A stretch of 64,000 bases of DNA, from the NCBI GenBank assembly GCA_963575745.1, contig CAUYUJ010008158.1, positions 124,723 to 188,722 on the forward strand. The letters are read 5' to 3'. Positions within the stretch are counted from its first letter, which is position 1; the number at the start of each line of letters is the position of its first letter. The notes under the pieces are model-generated. The model was not told where the DNA came from, searched no databases, and saw nothing but the letters and a program-made list of their open reading frames with translations. The translations under genes and the position numbers were made by a program. Positions 31,006-40,311 of this stretch are shown here, in pieces. Origin of the DNA: Prorocentrum cordatum (lineage: Eukaryota > Sar > Dinophyceae > Prorocentrales > Prorocentraceae).

Positions 31006-33720
31006 GTCAGCCGTACACCGTCCAAAGCCGTGGGCGCCGTGCAGTCTCAGGGCGCCAAGGCCGCGGCGCCAGAGCTACCCCTCCTGGAGTCGCGGCCGTG
31101 CGGCGCCGTGGACCTCGAGGGCGCCGTCTGGAGCTGCTGCGTGTCCCCCGACGGAGCCCGGCTGCTGACCGGCGGCGGGGGCAACGCGCTCGTGCTGTGG
31201 CGCTTCCCAGAGTGTACGCAGGAGCTCTAGGCGTAAGTCGGGCGTGTCCCTGTACAGGGAGAATATCCACAAGTAGTCAAAACATCGTATGGAGACTTTT
31301 TTTTTACCTATCTTTGACCTTTCTGGTGTATTTTTCAACCATTGATTATTTTTCGTCCAACATCCGCCTGCAAGAAGACACGCCCGACCTAATTCTAGGC
31401 GTCCCAGGCGGGGTCAGAGCATGTGGGGTCGGAGGATCGCGCCGCATCGCCGAGGCATCGGCGATGCGGCTCGACGTGTAGCCCGATGTTCTCCGCGCCG
31501 GCGTCGCCGATGCACCGCCCCCGTCGCCGACGCATCGCCGACGCAGTGGCGATGCATTGGCGATGCGGCGCGATCCTCCGACCCCAGCTGCTCGGAGCCC
31601 GTTCGGGAGGCCTCCAGGAGCGGGCCCTGGATGGGCACACGCACTCGGGGCACGGCACCGTGTGGTCCTGCTGCTTCTCGCCGGACAGCTCGCAGATTCT
31701 CAGCAGGGGTCAGCACAACCCGCCCCCCACCCCCATCCAGGACCCCCAACCCCCGACCTGGCGACACAGGGGGTTCCTGTGGGGGTGGAGGCGGATTTCT
31801 GCTCCCCAAGGAGCTCCAACAAGCCGCCCCTGCCCCCAGCCTGGCTGGGGGAGGGGGTGGCTTTTTTCCACCCCAAAAGCTCCCCAAAGCCCCCCCCACC
31901 CCCAGCCAGGACCCCCTGGATCACCTGGTCGTGTGCGGAGGTCCTGGCTATTTTTGTTGTTATTGTTTTTCTTATGCATGTATGTATACATACACATATT
32001 CTTCGGGGCAAAAGTTCCACCCCCATCCCCAGCCAGGACCCCATGGATCACCATGTCGGGAGTGGAGGTCCTGGGCGGGGGTGGGTGTTTTTTTTGTGTC
32101 CTGAGCGGCAAAAGCACCACCCCAATCCCCAGCCAGGGCCCCCTGCATCACCAGGTCGGAAGTGGGGGTCCTGGCCGGGGGTGGGTTCCTTTTTGGGGGG
32201 GTCTCAGGGGCCAGAAACCGCCCCCACCCCCAGCCAGGACCCTCTGGATCACGAGGTCGGTGTTTTGGGGGTCCTCTCTGGGGGCTGGGGCTGGGTTGTG
32301 CTGACCTCCTCGGCGGCTCGAGCGACAGGACGCTCCGGCTCTGGGGCGCCGAGGACGGCGCCTGCGCGCGGCGGCTGGCCGGCCACACGGGCGGCGTGCG
32401 GTGCTGCCGCTTCTCGCCGGACGGCGCCAGCGCGGCGTCGGGCTCCAGCGACGGGACGCTGCGGCTGTGGCGGCCCGCCGCGCCCGAGGGCGAGGGCCAG
32501 GTGCCAGAGCAGAAAAGCAGTTTCCGATGCCGCTACCCTTGCGGCAGGTTCGCGTCGTGTCGACCGGCGGCGACCCCAGCGCGGGCGTTTCAGGTTTTGA
32601 ACGCCGCCTGTGGCCCAGAGCGACCCGTCCTCGAACGATCCGGCCTTTTTGGAAGGGCCGATCGTGCAAGCTTGAACGCCTTTTTGGAGGCCCTCATCGC
32701 CACGACTGGCTTCGCCTCGAAACTCAGGTCAGAGCGCACCCCGGGAGAGTTCTGGGGAGTGACGGTATCGGTGCCTTTTGGTTTCCCCCAGGTGTGGTCC
32801 GCCAGACACGGCTGCTGCGTGTATTGGTGCGACTTTTTCCCCCAGGGAGCACGGCTGCTCTCGGCCGGAGCCGACGGGGCTTTGTGTCTGTGGTGCGCCG
32901 CCGACGGCTCCATGGAGCGCAGAGTAGAGGGGCACGGCCGAGACGTCTGGTGCTGCTCCATCAGCTCGGACGGGCTGAGAGTACTCTCTGTGTCGGCCGA
33001 CGACACGCTGCGGCTCTGGCGACCAGAGGACGGCTGGAGCACGGCCGAGATCACCAAGGCAGGCAGCGGCATGCAAGCCTGCACGTTCTCGCCGGACGGC
33101 AAGCGTTTCCTCGCGGCATGTGCAGACGGCACGCTGCAGGTGTGGCAGACGGATGACAGCGCCTCGGACGGCTGCCGAGCAGAGCGTGTGCTGCGAGGGC
33201 ACCGCGATGCGGTGTTCAGCTGCGGTTTTCGGGGGTGGACAGAACCCCCAACAGTGACGCGTCGATCAGTGAATTCTCCGTCCTCGGTTTTCGAGAGGGC
33301 GCCGTGGCCGTTATTTTCCAGGCTTGCGCCCGCCAGGTTTGGGCCTCAGGTCGTTTTCACTAAATCGGGGGGAAACAAACCTACCTCGCTTTTGACCACC
33401 CTCGCTTCCAAGAGATACCAAACGATGCCAAATTGCGGCCTGTACTGGTCAGGCCGCTCAACGAGGAGGCGCGTGGTATGGCTTGGTTTTGCCTGGAAGC
33501 GAAAGCGGGGGAGGTAACTCACGCTCTGACTAAACCACGTTTTACTGAAGGGAGGTCTGTGCATCCCCGAGGTTTCTCGCCCTGCGGGGAGTGGATCGTG
33601 TCCGGCTCCGACGACAGGACGCTGCGGCTGTGGCGGCTGGCGCCCGGCGCCTCGCCCGACCTGCGGGCCCCCGACGAGCCCCACGGCTCGGGTGCGGCCC
33701 CGGCCTTCGACCTCGACTGA
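31006..33720 (+). CDS. Seven-bladed WD40-repeat protein, five exons, 5' end unresolved
   Basis: Exons by reading frame and blade alignment: 31006-31221, 31618-31704, 32315-32500, 32792-33224, 33572-33720 (TGA 33718-33720), about 356 codons. Each of seven blades carries a hydrophobic strand, an SPDG-like turn and a terminal LW dipeptide: VSPDGARLLTGGGG..LVLW, FSPDSSQIL.SSDRTLRLW, FSPDGASAASGSSDGTLRLW, FFPQGARLLSAGADGALCLW, ISSDGLRVLSVSADDTLRLW, FSPDGKRFLAACADGTLQVW, FSPCGEWIVSGSDDRTLRLW. Several blades have the GH dipeptide (GHTGGV, GHGRDVW, GHRDAVF). Seven blades make one complete propeller, normally a protein-interaction scaffold; partner and pathway cannot be told. No ATG lies in the first exon (the GTG at 31030 is Val, not a start), so the start is upstream. 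No membrane segment or catalytic domain is seen. Intron ends are discussed separately. Confidence 0.88.
31222..31617 (+). other. WD40 intron 1 containing nested family A and C elements
   Basis: Exon frame requires removal of the in-frame TAG at 31228-31230. CAGGAG occurs at both borders (31219-31224, 31615-31620), so CAG|GAG joins keep the frame and give GA...AG|G ends. Inside, family A lies at 31235-31393 (9-bp TSD TCTAGGCGT) and family C at 31417-31593 (GAGCATGTGGGGTCGG ... CCGACCCCAGCTGCTC). The residual ends TAGGCGTCCCAGGCGGG and CCCGTTCGGGAGGCCTC are weak inverted repeats, possibly of the original element. Confidence 0.7.
31705..32314 (+). other. WD40 intron 2: inverted-repeat ends, no normal 3' AG
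   Basis: GGGTCAGCACAACCC and GGGTTGTGCTGACC are inverted ends. The flanks CTCAGCAGG and CTCGGCGGC are near-duplicates. Blade alignment fixes the join within a few bases of 31704/32315 (..QILS|GSSDRTL..), yet no AG precedes the downstream exon at that point. The interior is five degenerate ~90-105 bp tandem units containing CACCCCCAGCCAGGACCC, GGATCACCAGGTCGG and GTGGGGGTCCTGG. Confidence 0.7.
32501..32791 (+). other. WD40 intron 3: GT-AG, family O-like, CCAGGTG duplicated at the borders
   Basis: CCAGGTG spans both borders (32497-32503, 32788-32794), so splicing is CAG|GTGCCAG...CCCCCAG|GTGTGG. The interior GACTGGCTTCGCCTCGAAAC and GTCAGAGCGCACCCC matches the free family O element at 14564-14711. 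Length is 291 bp and the frame stays open, so retention would insert 97 residues without a stop. Confidence 0.88.
33225..33571 (+). mobile_element. WD40 intron 4: family B element, GT-AG, with a secondary insertion
   Basis: Splicing TGCG|GTTTTC...CCCCGAG|GTTTCTC gives CGFSPCGEW. GGTTT is duplicated at the borders. Ends GGTGGACAGAACCCCC and GGGAGGTCTGTGCATCC and the core CGTCGATCAGTGAATTCTCC are family B. The usual TTTCACTAAAGGGAGG is broken by about 180 bp with its own inverted arms (CTCGCTTCCAAGAGATACCA and TGGTATGGCTTGG with CCTGGAAGCG). Confidence 0.88.
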
Positions 33721-33768
33721 GCCCACTGCCCCGTTGCGGAGGCCACGCTGTGCCGACGGGCGCTCGGA

Positions 33769-34173
33769 CGACGCCACAGAAAACGGATTCGACGACTGCG
33801 CCGACATATTTTACCAGCCTCGAACGTATCCCCATCCCTGAGATTGACACGCCAAAAGGCGATGACAATCTTAGGGATGCACCCTCAGAAACTGAGGGAA
33901 TCCCTATTAGGGATTCCCTCAGTTTCTAAGGCTAAGACCGCCATCGTGATGAGGCGATGCCGAACATATGGATAGGGATATGTTCCAGGCTGGTAATGAA
34001 CGACGCAGCAAAAAACGGATTCGACGACTGCGCCGACATGTTCGCGCGCAGGCTGCTCGCGTGAGGTCGCGCGTAGGCGCCCTCGTTTTCAGTGCGGCGG
34101 GCCGCGCCGGCGGCCCGTCTAAGCCACCTCGCAAGGTTGCTGTGGCATCTCGCGACCCGTTTCGTCTCGTCGC
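33769..34173. mobile_element. Family H element with nested family Q and a duplicated left end
   Basis: CGGATTCGACGACTGCGCCG with flanks is present twice (33769-33807 and 34001-34039, 39 bp, four or so differences). The H body continues to GACCCGTTTCGTCTCGTCGC. It begins only about 50 bp after the WD40 stop codon and may lie in its 3' UTR. Confidence 0.75.
33812..33995. mobile_element. Family Q element with a perfect central hairpin
   Basis: TACCAGCCTCGAACGTATCC and GGATATGTTCCAGGCTGGTA are inverted ends. In the middle, AGAAACTGAGGGAATCCCTA (33887-33906) pairs perfectly with 33908-33927 across one unpaired base. Confidence 0.85.
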
Positions 34174-34541
34174 CCACTTCGTGTTCTGTTTGGTCTGACT
34201 TTCGTTTCCCTTTGATTCTTTTCGAGACACCACCATTCTATCCTCGTTTAGGCATGCCCAGTGCGACCACGCTCAGAACGACCACCCCAAGCGCTTTCGG
34301 CATGCTCACAAGCCTTCGGCATTAGGATGCCAACTTATACTGCTCACGCACGCCCACCGACCCCACGCCCGCCTTGCGCACGCAGGTCCAGTTTCGGCAC
34401 CGCCCCGCTCCTCCCTCCTGCGTCGACCTGGCCGAGGACCGCCGTCGCCTGGGGATCCGCAAGGCCCTGGCGCTCTCCGGAAACAGCGGCCAGCACGTGG
34501 TGCTGTGTCCAGGCACGTGCACCCGTCTTCGGAGCGTACCA

Positions 34542-34732
34542 TTATGTTGGGTGTGTTCCCCTACAGGGGGACTTTCGACGAAAATAAAAAATACACCCAA
34601 AATACCCGAAGAAGGTCAAAACATACTCAAAAAATAGTCCCCAGACTATTTTTAGATTATTGTTTGATTATTTTTGGGGTGTTTTTTTAGTTTTCGTCGA
34701 AAATCCCCCTGTAGGGGGACAGGCCCGACTTA
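34542..34732. mobile_element. Family A element (copy 5) with 9-bp duplication
   Basis: AGCGTACCA flanks both sides (34533-34541, 34733-34741). GTTCCCCTACAGGGGGACTT with TCGACGAAAAT is inverted at ATTTTCGTCGA with AAATCCCCCTGTAGGGGGAC. The AT-rich interior has AAAATAGTCCCCAGACTATT. Confidence 0.9.
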
Positions 34733-34859
34733 AGCGTACCACCCGTCCTCTCTGGCCGTACCACCCGGCCTCGGCACCACGGGCGCGTGCACGCATCGCT
34801 AGTTTCGCCGAGGCACCGAAGCGCCTCCAGCGAGGCACCGCCGTCCCCCGCTGCAGAGA

Positions 34860-35290
34860 CGCGGGCCCTCTTGGGGGAGTCCTAGGGAGCCTCGTGGACG
34901 GCTTAGTGGCATCTCCTACTGCCTCTCGGGCAACATTTTTGGGGGCATCGATGGCCTTGTCGGCGACGTCTCTCTCGGAGCCCTTTTTGGGCTTCCTGCT
35001 CGGGGCGGTCTTGAAGTTCTCGTGGGACTCTCCTTGGGCCTTCTTGGCGACGTCGTTTCGCGGAGCCCTCAGGCGGCTTTCTTTTGGGGCAGTCTTGAAA
35101 TCCTAGTGGGGCCCTCTGCCGCCCTCATGGGGCGATATTGGGCCGTCTTGGGGTTTCGGGTGTTGTCTTATTGGCCTCGTCTGGCCGTCTTTGTGGGTCC
35201 TCCCTCGTCTTCTTGGGCCTTTTGGGGGCCGTCCTGGACCCCTCCACGGGCCGTCTTGGGGCCCTCTTAGGGCCGTCCTGGGCAGTCTTG
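34860..35290 (+). repeat. GCCGTCTTGGGG-type satellite
   Basis: Degenerate decamers (GGCCGTCTTGG, GCCCTCTTAGGG, CTTCTTGGGCC) like those at 24845-26040. Bases 34175-34540 and 34741-34860 show no supported gene. Confidence 0.7.
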
Positions 35291-35495
35291 CGGCCACAAC
35301 GTGTATTATATGCGGTAATAGAACAAAAGGGATATAAACATTTATTACCATAAATTATAGATGAAACAACTAAAAAACCTAAAGTATGCAACACTAACGT
35401 TACCACCTATGTTTAATAACTTAACTTATTCTGCACCAGTATACTAACTTAACTTAATAACTAACTTATCAAAGAAATAAAAGGGTATTGGCCCA
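35290..35495. other. AT-rich island
   Basis: About 200 bp of strongly AT-rich DNA (AACTTAACTTAATAACTAAC, TTATTACCATAAATTATAG) in an otherwise GC-rich window. No ORF or inverted ends recognised. A second island lies at 52690-52930. Confidence 0.8.
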
Positions 35496-35504
35496 TCTTT
35501 TAGT

Positions 35505-35812
35505 GGGCGACGCTGGAGAACGGGGTCGTCTGTGCCGACACTGGCGCGCAGGCTGCCCGCGTAAGGTCGCGCGTAGGCACCCTCGACTCCAATATGGTGT
35601 GTCGCTCCTCCTTCTCCTCCTCCTCCTCCGTCTCCTCCTCCTCCTCCACCTCCTCCTCCTCCTCCTCCTCCTCCTCCTCCTCCTCCTCCTCCTGCGCGCT
35701 CTTCCTCCTCCTCTTCCTCCTCTTCCTCCTCCTCCTTCTCCTCCGTCGAAGCCGCCGCGTAAGGTCGCTACGTCATCTCGCGTCAGACCCGATGGCTTCG
35801 TATCCTTCGCTC
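35505..35812. mobile_element. Family H element carrying a (TCC)n expansion
   Basis: GGGCGACGCTGGAGAACGGG on the left and the CGTAAGGTCGCTACGTCATC block on the right belong to H. About 150 bp of TCC (35606-35750) replaces the usual centre. Bases 35812-36040 hold nothing recognised. Confidence 0.75.
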
Positions 35813-36039
35813 CTTGGTGTCTTATAAAGACCTCAGCACCTCAAGACGCTACCCGAGATTGTCAAGTCCTGGACGACCTCATCAGGTCCACACCCCAAGT
35901 TTCATCTTCGGTTCGTCGGTCATGTGATCTTTTGGGTACTGTTTGGGCTCACCGAGGGCCGAGGAATCACCTTGAGTTGCCAAGCGCGGGCCGAGGAGGA
36001 GGAGGTCGGCCATACGGGACAGGCGTGAGAGCAAGGCCA

Positions 36040-38590
36040 TGTGCACCTTAGTGTATGTTTCCCCAGACGGTGCTTGTACTTAGGGCTTGTATGCGTTATC
36101 TGAGGACCTGCGCCTGTGTGTCGGTCTGGCGGCTATGGAGCCGCCGTCGCCGCCCCGTCGCCGCCCCGTTGCCGCCCCGTCGCCGCCCGTCGTCTGAGCC
36201 TGTGCGTCGGTCTGGTGTCTCTGTTGCCGCCTTGTCGCCAGCCGTCGTCTGATCCTGTGCGTCGGTCTGGCGGCTACGTAGTCGCCGTCGCCGCCCCGTC
36301 GCCGCTTTGTCGCCGCCGGTATATTGCACTATCGATTGTTGTGTGATGCTTTGCGTTGCTTTACTTGCGCAACATAGATTGCACCACATATGTGGGCCGC
36401 AGAGAGTGCACCACGTTGATTGTCCTTTCGGAAAGAGTATTCGGATTTACCCCGCCCCCCAACGGGTCACGTTTTCGTATCTTTTGTCATTCTCTGATTT
36501 TGCACACTCGTCCATCCTAAATTTGAATTATACCATCCCAGGCAGTCGGGTTATCGACCCCCTTCATCCTGTGCATGCAACACTACGCGCGCACATTCGC
36601 TAATCGAAAATAGTCAACATCACACGTTCCCAATCATCCCTTGCAACACAATGGGATGACATGCGCACGCGCCCGTCGTCGCGCGCATGCCAATCTCGGG
36701 TATGAAAGAACACATGTTGTTTCGTTGGGGGTTCAGAATCGAGTACCCCGAAAACATATAGAAGCACCCTTGTGTCGCAACGGGACTTGTGACAAAACAC
36801 ATACGCGCTCTCTTGCGAATTCTCCGGGAAGCCGTAGTTGTTCTTCATGCTCAGAACATGTTACCAAACGTGCCTCTCGCGCCAGCAATCAACCCGACGC
36901 CCTTGTGCACGTTCTCTCAATAATCCCTCTCAACACATGGGGCGAAATGCACGCGCGCGTCGTCGCGCACGCATGCTGGAATCCTTCAAACGAGCCAAAT
37001 GTATCGCAATGATGTCAATATCGAGTGCCCCGAAAACATATAAGCAACCCATGGTTTCACAACAGGAATATTCAAACAAGCATGCGCCCGCTCTCTGGCA
37101 AATTCCTCAAGAAACCATACTAACCTTTCAACGTGTTCATCAAATGCGGCCATTGGGGCCTCTCGCGCGCGCATGGAATGCTCTTGCGCGAGTGCTGGGG
37201 GTGGGGGAGGGGCAATATCCCAGTCAAATAGTAACATGCGGGCCACTCGCGTGCGTCTGCCGCGCGCGCATTTCGAAACACGCCCAACATCTTTCATCTC
37301 GAGGATATCATCATCGTCATTGGCGTGATCAGCATCGGCTCCGTGAGTGTTCTTGCCTTGGCCATTGTCTTCATCGCCACCAACAGTGCTATTACCGTCA
37401 TCGTGTCTGTCGTTGTCGAGGTTGCCATGGTACCGCGCCCGCCCGCGTCGCCGACTCGCATTGAAGTGCCCGTGCGTCAGCGCGGCCTGCGAGACGTACT
37501 ACGGACTCCGGGGTCGGCGCCACCGCGGCCGCGTCGGTTGCGTCAGACTAGCTGCCCACTTTGCGAGCGAGCCTGCGCGCTAGCGCGGCCGCGGCGATGC
37601 GCCAGCCAGCGCCGGGCAGGCGTCGCAATTGCAGCTCCATTGGTTCTGCGTACCACGGCGCGGGTGGGCGGGTGGGAGCAGTGGAAATGACCGCTTCAAG
37701 TTCGGCAGGGTGACTTCCGCCACATGGATTGTGCCACGTGGGTGGCGCTACATGTGCTGCGCCGCGTGGATGACGTCGCGTCGGTTGCACCACGTGGGTT
37801 TTCAACGTATATAGCGCAGCGTAGTTCCCCCCCCGACTGCGCCGCGCGCGTTGCTCCGCGAAGATTGCGCGACGTCTTTTGCGCGACATGCGTTTTTTTC
37901 CAAAGGAGAAGTTGGGATCTCCCCGCCCCCCCCGGAATTAACTGCCCCCCCCCCCTGGGATGTGCCATGAGCGCATGATATTGCCCTCTCGTCCACTGTA
38001 AGCATGACCTCGCGCCGCCCCAGCCGGGCCGGCGCCGACCCCCCCCTCTGGCCCCTCATCCTTTGCCTTGGCATCGCTCGCACGTGTGCATTTTTTCTCG
38101 GCGAGAACCATCGAGGACCATCCTGGACCATGGAGCAAAAAAAACACGCACGAAACCGAACAATGCACGGGAAATGGACGTCCGAGCGACGGCAAGATGC
38201 AGGAGGAGAATTAGCGCGCACTCGGTTATCAAACATCATCCATTTTCAAGAAACCGTCTGAAAGAAAGGAGCGCCGGAATATTTCAAAAACGATGGGCTC
38301 CGCGAGGAGGTCACAACCGAGAGCCCCGAACATTGCCAAACAGACGCATGCTTTTGCAATGCCACTTGTCAAAAAAGGTTCGCGCCCGCTCTCGCGAATT
38401 CTTGAGCTGGCGCGTATGGCATGAGGAACCAGGCGTGCGCTGCCATGCGGGAAGTGTATCACCCTCGAGCGGGCACGCGTGGGATGCAGATCAGGCGTTC
38501 GATGCCATGTTGGAACTGCAACATCCTTGAACGGGCACGATGGAAATGGCATCGGAAAGGAGGGACGGTGCACGCAAGAGTTTGCTAGCA
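36040..38590 (+). repeat. Single diverged copy of the large repeat found at 58.8-62.7 kb
   Basis: The order of blocks is shared with 58800-62700: GTGCTTGTACTTAGGGCTTG, GTCGCCGCC-rich DNA, TTGCACCACATATGTG, ACCATCCCAGGCAGTCGG with GTTATCGACCCCC, repeated CGCGCGCATGCC / TTCGGAA units, GTCAAATAGTAACATGCGGG, CACCACGTGG repeats, and a C-run before GGAATTAAC. Family K (38071) is inserted near the right end. The short ORFs inside are not conserved among copies. Confidence 0.7.
38071..38193. mobile_element. Family K element
   Basis: TGGCATCGCTCGCACGTGTG and GGACGTCCGAGCGACGGCAA are inverted ends. The interior CTCGGCGAGAACCATCGAGG and ACACGCACGAAACCGAACAA matches 27855-27967. Confidence 0.8.
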
Positions 38591-38741
38591 TTAAGTCGGG
38601 CCTGTCCCTCTACAGGGTGAATATTCAAAAACAGTCCGAAAATAGTCTGGGGACTATTTTGTGAGTATTGTTTTGGCATCTTTTGAATATGTTTTGGACG
38701 TTTTCTATTTGTCGTCCAAGATCTCCCCTTTGGTAGAGGTC
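38591..38741. mobile_element. Family A element (copy 6), decayed right end
   Basis: TTAAGTCGGGCCTGTCCCTC, AATAGTCTGGGGACTATTTT and TCGTCCAAGATCTCCCC. The right terminal repeat is largely lost. Confidence 0.75.
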
Positions 38742-38854
38742 AGAACAAAAACACCGCCAGCCAGGCCGCGGCAGTCTTCCGCGCCTCGGCGTGCCAAGGG
38801 GGCACGGGGGCGGACACGTTGGCAAGCGTGGACCCCAAGCAGTGAGTTCTTGCC

Positions 38855-39043
38855 GGACGAAAGGGGGGGATTGGGAAAGGGGGGGTTACGAAATTTGCTG
38901 CATGCAGCTGGTTTCGGCCCCACCGAGGGGCCCATTCCTCGATACATGGCCGCCTCCGGCGTTGGGAGGCGCCGGGAAAATCAGCCACGTGAGCTGATTC
39001 TCAAACCCCCCCTTTGCTATGCCCCCCTTTCGCCCGACCCCAG
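38855..39043. mobile_element. Family L element with 13-bp duplication starting GTGAGT
   Basis: GGACGAAAGGGGGGGATTGG and CCCCCCTTTCGCCCGACCCC are inverted ends. GTGAGTTCTTGCC is present at 38842-38854 and 39044-39056. A spliced unit 38842-39043 would read GTGAGT...CCCCAG|G. Confidence 0.88.
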
Positions 39044-39384
39044 GTGAGTTCTTGCCATCTTCGCGGCGCGGTGCAATCGGGGTGGTGCAGTCCATGTGTT
39101 GCAATTATTTTGGTGGTGCAGTCCACGTGGCGCCACTCATCGGAGACTGGAGCATATACATTGCCAGTGGCGGGCGGTTTTTCAGTCCCAGGACTTTTGA
39201 GGGTCGGGGACGGCGTCGGGGTGGTGTGGCGCATACTTGTTTCCCCGTTTTCCCAAGGAAACAACGAAGAATCTATACACCAGGATCCCGTGTACACCAG
39301 GATCCGCTTTCCTGTGCGAGATTCAGTGTGAGGCCAGACAAATGCGTCGGTGTATAGAGTTCGGCTCCTTAATTCACGTGGTGC

Positions 39385-39670
39385 AAAGCAATGCAGAGCA
39401 ATGCAACACACTGCAAGGCAACGCGCAGGGCAATGCAAGAACAAGGCAGCGGCATGCAGCGTTGCGCAAAGTGGTTGCACGGCAGAGCACGGCGGTGCAC
39501 AGCAGCGCAGCGCCGTGCAGTGCGGTGCAAGCGGGTGCAGCGCCGTGCAAAAGCAGTGCAGAGCACTGCGCGATGCGATTTTGCAGCGCGGCTGCCAGGC
39601 AGCGCGACTGCAGCGACGCGCATGGCGTCGGCAGTGCGAGGCGCTTGCCGTGCAGCCGGGGGCGGGGGTG
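39385..39670 (+). repeat. Degenerate GCAGTGCA/GCAACGC repeat
   Basis: Dozens of GCA-N2-GCA words (GCAATGCAGAGCAATGC, GTGCAGTGCGGTGCAAGCGG). It grades at 39660-39800 into GGCGGGTGGGGACGGGGCCG units. Bases 39056-39385 hold nothing recognised beyond GGTGGTGCAGTCCA repeated twice. Confidence 0.8.
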
Positions 39671-39857
39671 CAGCGGGGCGGCGGCGGCGGGCGGGAAGCG
39701 GGGGAGACCGCGCGGCGGCGACGGGCGGTCAGCGAGAGCGCCGGAGGGGGCGGCAGCGGGTGGGGACGGGGCCGCGGCGGGTGGGGCGGCGGCGGGTGGG
39801 GACGGGGCCGCCCGGGCGGCAAGCGGGCCCAGGCGCATCGACGGACGGGGGCGGGGG

Positions 39858-39942
39858 CTCCTCCTCCTTCTCCTCCTCCTCCTCCTCCTTCTCCTTCTCC
39901 TCCTCCTCCTCCTCCTCTTCCTCCTCCTCCTCCTCGGGATCG
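39858..39942. repeat. (TCC/TTC)n microsatellite
   Basis: About 28 pyrimidine triplets. Bases 39942-40310 contain no supported gene. Confidence 0.95.
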
Positions 39943-40311
39943 AGGACGGGTGGCAGACGGGCTCAGCTCTGTAGAGAGGAGGGGAGAGAACTACACCCTG
40001 GGTGCAAAGCCGCTGCCTGGGGAGTGCTGAGGCAGTCTTTCGGCGAAACGGCTGCCGGACCAAGCGATCTCGGAGGGCGGAGCCTGGACTCCCCGTCTCC
40101 CCTGTGGGACTCCTGCGTCGTCCTCTCTGACTTGTGTGAGAGTTTTGAAGAGAAGCGCGCTCCGGGAAAAAGACATCGCTGGCAGCCTGGGACAGTCACC
40201 CGGGCGTCCCTGTGAGGCCCCTGGGGTCGTCTCGGAGGCCCCCGCGGGGCCCTTTGTTGGGGGCCGTCGTCGGTAGCTTGTCGGGCGGAGCACCGTTGGG
40301 CCGTCTTGGTC

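Noticed and set aside
31030-31230. Independent short ORF with a GTG start (VGAVQSQ..)
   Set aside because: No ATG; a GTG start is not expected in a nuclear eukaryotic gene. It is the first recognised exon of the WD40 gene, and an apparent myristoylation motif after the GTG is therefore not meaningful.
32162-33517. WD40 gene as one uninterrupted 451-codon ORF
   Set aside because: The frame is open through intron 3 and into intron 4, but the added segments match dispersed elements O and B and break the blade pattern; the last blade (33572-33720) would also be lost.
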